A DNA stretch of 64,000 bases, from NCBI GenBank assembly GCA_902790625.1, contig CADASP010000017.1, positions 62,001-126,000 on the forward strand. Reading direction: 5' to 3'. A program made the position numbers and the translations under genes. Shown piece by piece: positions 7,759 through 15,820 of this stretch (within the stretch, counting starts at the first letter, position 1; every line of letters begins with the position of its first letter). A model generated the notes under the pieces. The model was not told the DNA's origin. It did not search any database and saw nothing but the letters and a program-made list of their open reading frames with translations. Origin of the DNA: an uncultured Prevotellaceae bacterium. GTDB taxonomy: Bacteria > Bacteroidota > Bacteroidia > Bacteroidales > Bacteroidaceae.

Positions 7759-9144
7759 TCAGATTCGTGTTTCCACTATGGGCTGGTAGTCGGTTGGGAT
7801 GTGTGTGGTGGTGATGCGCCACTCTTTGGGATAGAGGTTGTTGGCTCGGTTGCCGATGTTCTTCACCAGTCCGAGGGGATGGCCATGGAAGCACACCTGC
7901 ACGATGCCACGGGGGACATCGGGCGGCAGGGTGAGCGACTCGTGGCGCAGGTAGGCCATGGCTTGCTGGTAAGTGAGCTGCACCGAGGCTACTGGGGTGG
8001 GGTAGGCTTCCAGTGGGTTCAGGATGTTCAGTTTGCTGTTTGCCTTGCTCGCCTGCTTGCGCTGGTGGCTCTCTTTGCTCGTCGCTCGCTTCCTGAACAC
8101 GGCAACAAAAAGGCCCTCGCTGCGCGTGATGCCGGGGATGAACCGATAGACGGGCTGATGAAATCCATCGAGGAGCGACCCCGTGATGCCCCATTCGGGC
8201 TGCGTGGCCACGGGCAGGATGTCGGCATCGAACTGTTCCAATATCCAGCGCACGTTCTCCTCGTTCTCCTTGGTGTTGAAGGTGCAGGTGCTGTAGATGA
8301 GTAGCCCGCCGGGTAGTAGGCACTGCCAGGCATCTGCTACGATGTCGCGTTGCAGCCGCCAGCATTTCTCTACGTTTTGCGGACTCCATTCGCCGATGGT
8401 CTGAGGGTCGCGGCGGAACATCCCCTCGCCGGAGCAGGGCACATCGCAGATGATGATGTCGAAGTGCAAACCGCTCTTCACGTAGTCGGCAGGATAGTTG
8501 TTGGTGACGGTGCAATGGGGGTAGCCCCATTTCTGGATGTTCTCGCTGAGGATGCTGGCGCGCCGCCTCACTGGCTCGTTGCTCCACAGTCGGCTGCCCT
8601 GTGGCAGTGCGGCGATGGCGCAGGTGGACTTGCCCCCGGGTGCGGCACAGAGGTCGAGGATGTCAGAGGGTGCCTGGGCATATTGCTTCAGCACGTGGTG
8701 GATGAACATCGAGGCGGCCTCCTGCACGTAGTAGCAACCGGCATGAAAGAGAGGGTCGAAGGTGAACACGGGATGGGTGGGGAGGTAGAGGCCGAAGGGG
8801 CACCAGGGGACAAAAGCCTCTCCCCCGGAAACCTCTCCCCCGGAAACCTCACCCCCGGAAACCTCTCCCCCAGAAGCCTCTCCCCCAACCCCTCCCGCTG
8901 GGGGGAGGGGAGTAAATAGTTCTGAACCTTGTGGTTGATATAGTTCTGAACCTTGTGGTTGATGAGGAGTGTATATACTCCCCTCCCCATCGCGGGAGGG
9001 GTCGGGGGAGAGGCTCCTTCTCCTCGGATTCAGGCGGATGCTGACGGGGGTGGGCTCATCAAACGAAGACAGATAGCGGTCGAAAAGGACATCACCCATC
9101 AGCTGACGAGTGGTCTGAAGAAAAACATCGGGCAGTTGTACCAT
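7759..9144 (-). CDS. RsmF-like rRNA (cytosine-C5) methyltransferase with in-frame repeat insertion
   Basis: The enzyme family transfers a methyl group from SAM to C5 of a cytosine in rRNA (RsmF/NOL1/Nop2/Sun). The SAM-binding motif is DLCAAPGGKST; the two cysteines are in CDVPCSGEGMFRRDP (motif IV) and YSTCTFNTKENEENV (motif VI, nucleophile). A PUA-like C-terminal region follows. Between SIRLNPRR (about residue 42) and WCPFGLYLPTHP (about residue 112), where the family is compact, lie about 68 residues of low complexity: a palindromic element with a duplicated QPQGSELY segment and 15-bp units giving SGGEV repeats. The frame stays open. The product may still be active because the insert is in the N-terminal region, not the catalytic core. 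Confidence 0.9.
   Translation of the reverse strand: MVQLPDVFLQTTRQLMGDVLFDRYLSSFDEPTPVSIRLNPRRRSLSPDPSRDGEGSIYTPHQPQGSELYQPQGSELFTPLPPAGGVGGEASGGEVSGGEVSGGEVSGGEAFVPWCPFGLYLPTHPVFTFDPLFHAGCYYVQEAASMFIHHVLKQYAQAPSDILDLCAAPGGKSTCAIAALPQGSRLWSNEPVRRRASILSENIQKWGYPHCTVTNNYPADYVKSGLHFDIIICDVPCSGEGMFRRDPQTIGEWSPQNVEKCWRLQRDIVADAWQCLLPGGLLIYSTCTFNTKENEENVRWILEQFDADILPVATQPEWGITGSLLDGFHQPVYRFIPGITRSEGLFVAVFRKRATSKESHQRKQASKANSKLNILNPLEAYPTPVASVQLTYQQAMAYLRHESLTLPPDVPRGIVQVCFHGHPLGLVKNIGNRANNLYPKEWRITTTHIPTDYQPIVETRI
8812..9018 (-). repeat. In-frame palindromic element with internal tandem repeats in the rsmF-like gene
   Basis: The arms CCTCTCCCCCAACCCCTCCC and GGGAGGGGTCGGGGGAGAGG are near inverted repeats (about 8877-8896 and 8993-9012). 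The core holds a duplicated 24-bp unit containing TTCTGAACCTTGTGGTTGAT (about 8918-8965). The left arm is extended by five 15-bp units (CCTCTCCCCCGGAAA type, about 8817-8891). The whole block is read in frame. Its plan resembles the 61280-61394 palindrome. Confidence 0.85.
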
Positions 9145-9175
9145 AAGTCATGCTTTTCAGGCTTGTGCTTGCGTA

Positions 9176-9259
9176 AAGTCTATATACTCCCCTCTCCCCT
9201 TGGAGAGGGGTTGGGGGTGAGGCTTTCTCTCCCCTTGGAGAGGGGCTGGGGGTGAGGCT
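9176..9259. repeat. Duplicated GC-rich palindromic arm between the rRNA methyltransferase and porE
   Basis: CTCCCCTTGGAGAGGGG followed by GGGGGTGAGGC occurs twice in tandem (about 9196-9227 and 9228-9259), preceded by TCTATATACTCCCC. This resembles the arm and core words of the element inside the rsmF-like gene. It fills most of the gap between the two genes. Confidence 0.8.
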
Positions 9260-9260
9260 T

Positions 9261-11411
9261 TTACCACAGTTCGTCCTCGTCTTCGTTTTGCTCTTCCTGT
9301 GTGGGCTTGGCGGGCTGCGCTTTCACCTTGCCCTCGGCGTCGAACATGCCGTAGGTGGTGCGCAGCACGGTGAACTCGGTGCGGCGGTTCAGCTGGTGAC
9401 AGATCTCCTGCTTCTCCTCGTCGGCGAGAGCGTCGATGAATGCTGGCGTGAGTTCGTCGTCGGCCTTCAGCCACGGATATTTCTCGGTGAGCTTGCGCTT
9501 GATGACCTTCGGCTTGCCTTCGCCATAGCCCTTTGGCGACAGTCGGTCGGCGGCGATGCCGTGCTCGATGAGGTAGTTGACCACGCTCTCGGCGCGCCGC
9601 TGGCTGAGGCGCTCGTTGTACTGGTCGGAGCCTCGGTTGTCGGTGTGGGCTGAGAGCTCGATGGTCACGTTGGGGTTCTCGTTGAGCAGGGCCACGAGCT
9701 TGTCGAGGGCGTCTTTCGACTCGGGGCGCAGGGTGGCCTTGTCGAAGTCGTAGAAGATGTTGTCGATGAGCACGGGAGCGGTGATGCTGGCCAGGGGGAA
9801 CTGCAGCACATACTCTTCGCTCTCGAGCACAGGCTCCACGCGCAGCTCCTCCTTGTGGTTGAGGAATCCCTTACAGGTGCCGAGGAAGACGTAGCTCACG
9901 CCGGGCTTGATCTCTTCGACGAAGGAGCCGTCGCCGCGCACCGATATCTTCTTATTGGTGCCGTCGTTGCCCACCATGTGTACCAGTCCTTGTGGCAGCT
10001 CATAGCCGTCTTGCTCGTAGACCCATCCCTTCACGGTCTGTATCACCTCGCTCTTCTCGAAGGAGTAGATGTGGTCCCAGCCGCGGGCGTCGCCTCGGTT
10101 GCTGCTGAAGTAGCCGCGGTTGTGCAGTCCTTCGAAGGTCATGCCGAAGTCATCGCCAGCAGAGTTGAGCGGCCAGCCAGGATGTTCGAGAGTGAGGAGT
10201 GAAGCCCCCCCTACGGCCCCCGAGGGGGCTTCTATAGTTTTGCTATCAGGCGAAGGGTCTATAGTAGCCCCCTCGGGGGCAGAAGGGGGGGCTTGCTCAC
10301 TCCTAACTATATAGATGTCGAGTCCTCCGAAGCCAGGATGGCCGTTGCTGCTGAAGTAGAGGTCGCCATTGGGCCGACAGGTGGGGAACATCTCGTCGCC
10401 GGGGGTGTTGATGGGCTCGCCCATGTTCTCGATGCTGAGGATGCCGCTGGTGGAGAGCTCGGCGCGCCAGATGTCGTAGCCGCCCTTGCCGCCGGGCATG
10501 TCGCTGACGAAATAGAGCCACATGCCGTCGGGCGAGACGCAGGGATGGGCGAAGGTGGACAGGGTGTCGCGACTGATTTCCAGCACGGTGGCCTTGCCCC
10601 ACGAGGCGTCGCTGCGCTTGGCCGTGGCCACCTGGGCATAGCGGGGATAGGAGGGGTCGGTCTTGCAAATGGTGAGATACATCGTCTTGCCGTCGGACGA
10701 GAAGGTGCATGCCCCCTCGTCTTCCTCGGTGTTCAGGTCGCTCTCGATGGGTTCTGGCTTCGACCATTTGCCCTTGTCGTCTTTCTGCGAGAAGAAGATG
10801 TCGGCATTCTTGGTGCCGGTGATGCCGCTCAGCTCTTCGCCCTTGGCCTGGTTGCGCGTCGACGAGAAGAACAGCTGGTCGTAGTCGTCGCCTGTGAGTG
10901 CTGGCGAGAACTCGGCGCGCCGTGAGTTGAAGAACTCTTGCTTCTTCACGGTGTAGCCCGAGTAGTCGGCTTCGGCTTTCCATTGTGGTGCCATTCGTGC
11001 CGACTCGAGCCCCACCTTGATGAGTGGGTTGTTCATGGCGGAGTCGGTGAGCATGAGGAATGTTTTCTCGGCTTCTCGGTAGCTGCCGTTCTTCAGCTGC
11101 AGCTGTGCCAGGTGTAGCAGTGCCGTGGTGTCAGCCTGCTTGTAGCGTACGGCGTTGTTGTAGGCGGCCATGGCGCGCTGCGTCTGGTTGATGCGGCGGT
11201 AGCAGTCGGCCATTTTTAGGGCTCGCTGCCCTCGCAGTGGTCGCTCTTTGGCTGCTGTTTGCGAATAAGCTTTCTTGTAGTAGGAGGCGGCATCATAATA
11301 TTCGCCCAGGGCAAAAAACTTGTCGCCCTTCTTCATCGCCGTGTCGGCTCCGCAAGCGCAGAGCATCCACACGACGAGTAGGATAAATGATGCAGTATTG
11401 ACGTGACGCAT
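9261..11411 (-). CDS. porE: PorE-like type IX secretion lipoprotein (TPR, beta-propeller, CRD, OmpA)
   Basis: The domain order matches PorE, the peptidoglycan-binding lipoprotein of the type IX secretion system. A lipoprotein signal (FILLVVWMLCAC, Cys20) is followed by TPR repeats (about 25-165), PD40/WD40-like propeller blades with FSSTRN, YFVSDMPGG and LYFSSNGHPGFGGLDIY motifs (about 185-470), a carboxypeptidase-regulatory-like domain (VKGWVYEQDGYELPQGLVHM) and an OmpA domain (FDKATLRPESKDALD, HTDNRGSDQYNERLSQRRA). The 31-codon palindromic element occupies residues 374-404 inside the propeller. I chose the ATG at 11411 because it gives a standard lipoprotein signal; an in-frame ATG at 11471 overlaps the porX stop (TGATG) and would couple translation. 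The gene lies directly downstream of porX. Confidence 0.88.
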   Translation of the reverse strand: MRHVNTASFILLVVWMLCACGADTAMKKGDKFFALGEYYDAASYYKKAYSQTAAKERPLRGQRALKMADCYRRINQTQRAMAAYNNAVRYKQADTTALLHLAQLQLKNGSYREAEKTFLMLTDSAMNNPLIKVGLESARMAPQWKAEADYSGYTVKKQEFFNSRRAEFSPALTGDDYDQLFFSSTRNQAKGEELSGITGTKNADIFFSQKDDKGKWSKPEPIESDLNTEEDEGACTFSSDGKTMYLTICKTDPSYPRYAQVATAKRSDASWGKATVLEISRDTLSTFAHPCVSPDGMWLYFVSDMPGGKGGYDIWRAELSTSGILSIENMGEPINTPGDEMFPTCRPNGDLYFSSNGHPGFGGLDIYIVRSEQAPPSAPEGATIDPSPDSKTIEAPSGAVGGASLLTLEHPGWPLNSAGDDFGMTFEGLHNRGYFSSNRGDARGWDHIYSFEKSEVIQTVKGWVYEQDGYELPQGLVHMVGNDGTNKKISVRGDGSFVEEIKPGVSYVFLGTCKGFLNHKEELRVEPVLESEEYVLQFPLASITAPVLIDNIFYDFDKATLRPESKDALDKLVALLNENPNVTIELSAHTDNRGSDQYNERLSQRRAESVVNYLIEHGIAADRLSPKGYGEGKPKVIKRKLTEKYPWLKADDELTPAFIDALADEEKQEICHQLNRRTEFTVLRTTYGMFDAEGKVKAQPAKPTQEEQNEDEDELW
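10200..10292 (-). repeat. 93-bp in-frame palindromic element, copy in porE
   Basis: It encodes 31 residues starting APPSAPEGATIDP and ending KTIEAPSGAVGGAS, inserted after YIVRSEQ and before LLTLEHPGWP in the propeller. The core TATAGACCC...CAAAACTATAG is intact between GC-rich inverted arms. It is read in the same orientation and phase as the other in-frame copies. Confidence 0.92.
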
Positions 11412-11470
11412 GTTCTTTATATAACGCGCAAACATGCACTTTATTGCGCTGGGCAGAACAAAAGAAGGCA

Positions 11471-13039
11471 TCAGCGCCTCTTTCCCTTGAGCGTCACCAG
11501 GGGGATAATCATTTCTTCCATCGAGATGCCGCCGTGCTGGAACGTGTCGCGATAGTAGCTGACGTAGTAATTGTAGTTGTTGGGATAGGCGAAGAACGAG
11601 TCGCCGGTGGCGAAGACGTAGCTGGTGGAGAGGTTGGGTGATGGCAGCTGCGCCTTGGCGGGGTCTTTGATGACGAAGAGCTCCTTGGAGTCGTAGCCCA
11701 GGTTCTTGCCGAGCTTGTAGCGAAGGTTGGTGTTGGTGTTGCGGTCGCCAATAATTTTCACGGGGCGAGTGCAACGGATGGAGCCGTGGTCGGTGGTGAC
11801 GATGATGCTGCAGTCCATCTGTGCCAGCTGCCGGAAGAAGTCGCGGATGACGCTGTGGCGGAACCAGGAGAGGGTGATGCTGCGGTAGGCCGACTCGTTG
11901 TTGGCCAGCTCGCGCACCATGCGGCTCTCGGTGCGGGCGTGGCTGAGCATGTCGATGAAGTTGAAGACCACCACGTTGAGGTTGTTGCGGTCGAGCGATT
12001 TCAGCTGCTGCATCAGGTGCTCTGCCTCGGTGGATGTGTTGATTTTGTGATAGGAGAACGAGTCGCGGCGGCGATATCGGTCAAGCTGCGTCTGGATGAG
12101 CGGTTCCTCGTTGAGGTTCTTGCCCTCTTCCTCGTCTTCGTCGACCCAGAGGTCGGGAAACATCTGTGCAATCTTGTTGGGCATCAGCCCGCTGAAGATG
12201 GCGTTGCGCGCATACTGTGTGGCGGTGGGGAGGATGCTGAAGTAGAGGTTCTCGTCGATGTCGAAGAGGTCGCCAATCTCTTGTGCCAGCATGCGCCACT
12301 GGTCGTAGCGGAAATTGTCGAGCACCACCATGAACACTTTCTCGCCTTGGTCGAGCAGGGGGAACACCTTGAGCTTGAAGAGCTGTGGCGACAGCACTGG
12401 GGCATCGCTCTTGGCGGAGCCGGGGGCAAGGGCCTCCATCCACTCCAAATAGTTTTTCTTCACAAACTTGGCGAAGCCCAGGTTGGCCTCTTCCTTCTGC
12501 ATGGCCAGCATGTCGGTCATCTGCGAGTCGGTGCTGCTCAGCTGCAGCTCCCAGTGCACCAGTCGCTTGTACACCTCCACCCAGTCGTGCCATGTGCGGC
12601 AGTCCATGATTTGCATGGCTATCTGCTGGAACTGCTGTTGGTATTGGCTTTGTGTCACCTCCGTTTCAATCTCGCGTCGGTGTATGTTCTTCTTCAGTGT
12701 GAGCAGAATCTGGTTGGGGTTGACGGGCTTGATGAGGTAGTCGGCAATCTTCTGTCCGATGGCCTGCTCCATGATGTTCTCTTCCTCGCTCTTGGTGACC
12801 ATCACCACGGGAGTGGCGGGGCTGAGCTGCTTGATGCGCTGCAGTGTCTCAAGACCCGATAGCCCCGGCATCTGCTCGTCGAGCAACACCAGGTCGAACG
12901 ATTGTGCCTGACACAGGTCGATGGCATCGGTGCCATTCGAGGCCAGTGTCACCTCGTATCCTTTCTTTTGCAGGAAGAGGACGTGGGGCTTCAGCAGCTC
13001 CATCTCGTCGTCAACCCAAAGCAACTGTCCGTTTGTCAT
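11471..13039 (-). CDS. porX: PorX-like response regulator with PglZ domain
   Basis: The N-terminal CheY-like receiver has the acidic pair D10/D11, the phospho-acceptor D54 (LVLLDEQMPG), the switch Thr in VVMVTKSEEE and the Lys in YLIKPVNP. A helical linker leads to a PglZ/alkaline-phosphatase-like domain with VVLDNFRYDQWR, ILPTATQYARNAIFSGLMP and IIVTTDHGS. This receiver plus PglZ fusion of about 520 residues is PorX, which works with the kinase PorY and a sigma factor to control the type IX secretion system, and whose PglZ domain is reported to have oligonucleotide phosphodiesterase activity. It is followed by porE, fitting a shared secretion role. A repeat array lies immediately upstream. 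Confidence 0.93.
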   Translation of the reverse strand: MTNGQLLWVDDEMELLKPHVLFLQKKGYEVTLASNGTDAIDLCQAQSFDLVLLDEQMPGLSGLETLQRIKQLSPATPVVMVTKSEEENIMEQAIGQKIADYLIKPVNPNQILLTLKKNIHRREIETEVTQSQYQQQFQQIAMQIMDCRTWHDWVEVYKRLVHWELQLSSTDSQMTDMLAMQKEEANLGFAKFVKKNYLEWMEALAPGSAKSDAPVLSPQLFKLKVFPLLDQGEKVFMVVLDNFRYDQWRMLAQEIGDLFDIDENLYFSILPTATQYARNAIFSGLMPNKIAQMFPDLWVDEDEEEGKNLNEEPLIQTQLDRYRRRDSFSYHKINTSTEAEHLMQQLKSLDRNNLNVVVFNFIDMLSHARTESRMVRELANNESAYRSITLSWFRHSVIRDFFRQLAQMDCSIIVTTDHGSIRCTRPVKIIGDRNTNTNLRYKLGKNLGYDSKELFVIKDPAKAQLPSPNLSTSYVFATGDSFFAYPNNYNYYVSYYRDTFQHGGISMEEMIIPLVTLKGKRR

Positions 13040-13346
13040 TATTTAGTGGTTTGGTGGTGTTAGTGGTTTGGGGGATTAGTCGTTTGGTCGTTTAGGAGAA
13101 TTAGTTTTTTTGTGGTTTGGTGGTTTAGGGGGATTAGTCGTTTGGTGTTTTGGTAGTTTTTAGTCGTTTGGTGGTTATTAGTCGTTTAGTGGTTTGGTCG
13201 TTTAGGGATGTTACCATAGTCATTTGTAACTTCCCCAAACGACCAAACGACTAATCTCCCAATCTCCTAAATGACTAACTTCCCCAAACGGCTAAACGAC
13301 CAATCTCCCAAACGACTAGACGACCGAACGCCCAAACGACTAATCG
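13040..13346. repeat. Inverted array of TTTGGTCG/CGACCAAA units around a short core
   Basis: The left arm consists of GTTTGGTGGTTT/TTAGTCGTTTGG units. The core contains GGGATGTTACCATAGTC and TTTGTAACTTCCCC, with GTTAC/GTAAC as an inverted pair. The right arm consists of AAACGACCAAACGACTAA units. The array could fold into a long imperfect hairpin. It fills the space between porX and the next gene. The same family occurs at 16613-16934, 29866-30002 and 33352-33470, and the first of these shares the core. Confidence 0.9.
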
Positions 13347-13348
13347 TT

Positions 13349-13993
13349 TTAGTCGGTGATCACTTTGAGCAGTTGCATCAGGCTCTCTTCGTTCTGCCAG
13401 CTGAATCCTGGCATGGCCATGATGCGTTTCATCATGGTGCGCTTCTGCTTGGGCAGCATGCGCAGCAGTGTGCGCTCGTGCACCTTCACATAGTTGCCGT
13501 CGAGCTTCATGTAGAAATGGCGGAAGACGGGCAGCTTGTAATCCTCTTCGTTGTTCAGGTCGATGGTGGTGGTGCTGATGATGTCGTTGTTGATGCTGCT
13601 CAAGTCGAGGTTCGAGATGTTCACGTTGTTCTTCAGGTTGCGCTCATAGGCTTCCTGGTCGAACAGCTCGATGCAGTAGAGTGCGTTGTTCTTGTAGGAA
13701 TCGACGAAGTAGGCCAGCTTGTTCTCGATGTTCACAAACGAGCGGTCGCCCTCGAAGTCCACAGCCAGGATGTTGTCCATGTTGGCTTCCATGGTGAATT
13801 CTCCCTTTGGGAAAAGCAGTGTGCTGTTTTTCAGGAATACGTTGGTGAGCGACTGCCGGCTTTTGTGTCCGTCGGTAAATGTGATGACCGATGGCCTGAA
13901 TTCTTTGTAGAGTGTGGCAGAAAGCGTTTTGCGCTGGGCCATGGCCGATGCTGTGATGAGCATCATCAAAGCGAGTGTGATTATCTTCTTCAT
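13349..13993 (-). CDS. Secreted or periplasmic protein of unknown function
   Basis: A cleavable signal peptide (MKKIITLALMMLITASAMAQ) is followed by about 195 residues. Residues after KEFRPSVITFTDGHKSRQSLTNVFLKNSTLLFPKGEF look like a beta-rich region recording stored values, and the C-terminus is helical and basic (RTLLRMLPKQKRTMMKRIMAMPGF). I do not recognise a characterised family. An in-frame start eight codons upstream exists, but MKK at 13993 gives the better signal. It lies between the porX-side array and the tRNA terminator. Confidence 0.75.
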   Translation of the reverse strand: MKKIITLALMMLITASAMAQRKTLSATLYKEFRPSVITFTDGHKSRQSLTNVFLKNSTLLFPKGEFTMEANMDNILAVDFEGDRSFVNIENKLAYFVDSYKNNALYCIELFDQEAYERNLKNNVNISNLDLSSINNDIISTTTIDLNNEEDYKLPVFRHFYMKLDGNYVKVHERTLLRMLPKQKRTMMKRIMAMPGFSWQNEESLMQLLKVITD

Positions 13994-14009
13994 TGTTGTA
14001 AAATTTAAA

Positions 14010-14042
14010 AAGCTCATCGATTAGACGTAATTCGATGAGCTT
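14010..14042 (-). terminator. Terminator of the tRNA-Asp pair
   Basis: Stem AAGCTCATCGA/TCGATGAGCTT is 11 bp and perfect. On the minus strand it is followed by TTTTAAATTTTAC. It sits 12 nt beyond the second tRNA and just upstream of the next gene. Confidence 0.8.
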
Positions 14043-14053
14043 GGTTTAATTTG

Positions 14054-14127
14054 CGGTGCGTACGAGACTCGAACTCGTGACCTCCTGCGTGACAGGCAGG
14101 CATTCTAACCTACTGAACTAACGCACC
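14054..14127 (-). tRNA. tRNA-Asp(GTC), downstream copy
   Basis: The acceptor stem is GGTGCGT/ACGCACC with discriminator G, as in tRNA-Asp. The anticodon arm is CCTGC-CTGTCAC-GCAGG, giving anticodon GTC. The T arm contains GAGTTCGAGTCTC. CCA is not encoded. The mature sequence is identical to the neighbouring copy at 14168-14241. Confidence 0.95.
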
Positions 14128-14167
14128 AGTCCGTTAAAATTTAGCTTGCAGGTTGAGGCTTCATCAG

Positions 14168-14241
14168 CGGTGCGTACGAGACTCGAACTCGTGACCTCCT
14201 GCGTGACAGGCAGGCATTCTAACCTACTGAACTAACGCACC
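14168..14241 (-). tRNA. tRNA-Asp(GTC), upstream copy
   Basis: Same 74-nt sequence and fold as the copy at 14054-14127, from which it is separated by 40 nt. The pair shares one promoter and one terminator. The duplication looks recent, since no base differs. Confidence 0.95.
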
Positions 14242-14270
14242 CTTTAGGTCTCTTTCCTGTTTTGCGGGTG

Positions 14271-14302
14271 CAAAGTTAGTACTTTTATTCCAAACGGCAC
14301 AA
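14271..14302 (-). promoter_or_regulatory. Promoter of the tRNA-Asp pair
   Basis: TTG (complement of 14300-14302), a 21-nt spacer and TAACTTTG (complement of 14271-14278) form a standard promoter, placing the start point about 25 nt before the first tRNA. Confidence 0.8.
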
Positions 14303-14304
14303 AA

Positions 14305-14329
14305 AAGCGCGGGTTATTTTCCCGCGCTT
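14305..14329 (-). terminator. Terminator of the VTC/DUF4956/DUF2490 operon
   Basis: Stem AAGCGCGGG/CCCGCGCTT with a 7-nt loop is followed on the minus strand by TTTTG, eight bases beyond the DUF2490 stop. It overlaps the -33 region of the tRNA promoter. Confidence 0.85.
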
Positions 14330-14337
14330 AACATTCT

Positions 14338-15105
14338 TTAAAATTTGAACGTATATCCGATGCCCAAAACATGCCGATTGCCCTCGCTGTCGTCGTCTTT
14401 ATGGCTATGCTGATACAGGTAGTACAGGTCGACGACGTGTTGCTTGGTGATGCGCCATTCTGTTCCGGCGGCATAGCGCATCTTGTCGAGTCCGCTTCCG
14501 CCTACGGTGCTCTCGGCACTCAGGAATGGTCTCCACTGCTTGGTGAGCTTGTATTTCAACTGTAGTCGGTTGCGCCATTTGTTGCTGCCTTTTCCTCGGT
14601 AGATGTGCTCGTCGGCCTTTTCGCCATAGTAGCGGTCGTCGTCGTCGTCGGTATAGTTCCAATAGCGGTCGACGGTCTTCTCTGGCCTCCAGGTGTATTG
14701 CCATCGCTCGCGCAGCGAGATGGTGAGGTCGCCGATGGCGTGCGAGACGGTGAGCGACAGGTTCAGACGGTGGCGCAGTCCCCAGTAGTCGGCATATTTT
14801 TTTCCGCTGCTGTTCACCTTGTGGTTGTGGTCGTCGAGCAGGTTGTAGCCGAGTGATGCTTTCAGCCAGTCGGTGATTTTATAGCTGGCTCCCACTCCGA
14901 TGCTCCAGCGGTCCAGTTCGCCAAATCCGTCGTCGCGTGTGCGCAGCTCCATGCCTCCTTCGAGTGTCAGATTGCGGCTGATTTTCTTCTCCACGTTGGC
15001 CTCGGTCCAGATGCCGAAGTCGTCGCTCTGGGCTGCTGCTGGGCAGGCTGACAGGCTGCACGCAGCCATGGCCAGGCTTGTCAGTAGTGTTGTGCTGTTT
15101 TTCAT
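14338..15105 (-). CDS. DUF2490-type outer-membrane beta-barrel protein
   Basis: The signal peptide ends CPAAAQ; the remaining 230 residues alternate aromatic and polar residues (FGIWTEANVEKKISRNLTL, WLKASLGYNLLDDHNHKV, HRLNLSLTVSHAIGDLTI) and end in an aromatic (GIGYTFKF), as expected for an outer-membrane beta-barrel of about 12 strands. The text matches the DUF2490 family, whose transport role is unknown. The start overlaps the DUF4956 stop by four bases (ATGA), so it is the last gene of the VTC operon. An outer-membrane partner for polyphosphate-linked functions is an inference from context only. Confidence 0.8.
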   Translation of the reverse strand: MKNSTTLLTSLAMAACSLSACPAAAQSDDFGIWTEANVEKKISRNLTLEGGMELRTRDDGFGELDRWSIGVGASYKITDWLKASLGYNLLDDHNHKVNSSGKKYADYWGLRHRLNLSLTVSHAIGDLTISLRERWQYTWRPEKTVDRYWNYTDDDDDRYYGEKADEHIYRGKGSNKWRNRLQLKYKLTKQWRPFLSAESTVGGSGLDKMRYAAGTEWRITKQHVVDLYYLYQHSHKDDDSEGNRHVLGIGYTFKF

Positions 15106-15770
15106 ACTACGCGGAATTGTGATTTTCTGATTTGAAATTGTCCGTCCACATCGCTCGAGCCTTTGCCCTCGTAGGTCAACTTCAGCACGGCGGTGTCTTT
15201 GAGGAAGTCCACGCCGCCCACGTCGATTTTCAGAATTCTGATGCCCAGTCGCTCCTCCAGGTCGGCCTTCAGCTCGGCATATTTCTCTGGCTTTATCAGC
15301 TCTATGCGGTCATACTGCACGAGTTTTGTCTGCTGCACCTTCAGTTTCAGCTCGCAGAGCAGGATGCACATCACCACGATGAAGTCGATGATGACGAGCC
15401 GTAGCAGGTCGGCGGTGTGATTGGGGTCGGCTTGCTCGATGTTGATCATGGCGTGCACCACCGACAGGCATACGATGATGAAGAGATAGGTCATCTCGCG
15501 CACTGGCATGGTGTCGGTGCGGTAGCGCATGATGCTGAAGATGCCGAAAAGTCCCAGTCCCACGCCCATGGTGGCTTTTCCTCGGTCCATGCCCATCATG
15601 AAGTAGACGAGGAAGAAGATGGCCACCGAGATGAGCATGAAGGTGAAGTAGAAGTCGCGGCGATGAGCCTTGCGGTAGTAGAGACGGTCAACGATGACCC
15701 AGTTCACGGCGATGCAGATGAAGAATCGCAGCAGGGTGTTTAAAAACTCAGTTGTGAATAGCTGTTCCAT
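15102..15770 (-). CDS. DUF4956 inner-membrane protein
   Basis: The protein is 222 residues. The first 130 hold four or five hydrophobic helices (FFICIAVNWVIVDRLYY, MLISVAIFFLVYFMMG, YLFIIVCLSVVHAMI, VIIDFIVVMCILLCE). A cytoplasmic alpha/beta domain follows (ELIKPEKYAELKADLEERLGI, KIDVGGVDFLKDTAVLKLTY). This is the DUF4956 layout, a family often encoded beside VTC polyphosphate polymerases, as here. The gene follows the VTC gene by 50 nt and overlaps the DUF2490 gene. Its biochemical role is unknown. Confidence 0.85.
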   Translation of the reverse strand: MEQLFTTEFLNTLLRFFICIAVNWVIVDRLYYRKAHRRDFYFTFMLISVAIFFLVYFMMGMDRGKATMGVGLGLFGIFSIMRYRTDTMPVREMTYLFIIVCLSVVHAMINIEQADPNHTADLLRLVIIDFIVVMCILLCELKLKVQQTKLVQYDRIELIKPEKYAELKADLEERLGIRILKIDVGGVDFLKDTAVLKLTYEGKGSSDVDGQFQIRKSQFRVV

Positions 15771-15820
15771 TATTAATTAATCGTTATGTTGTCATTCTTG
15801 GGAATAATGTTCTAAAGATG

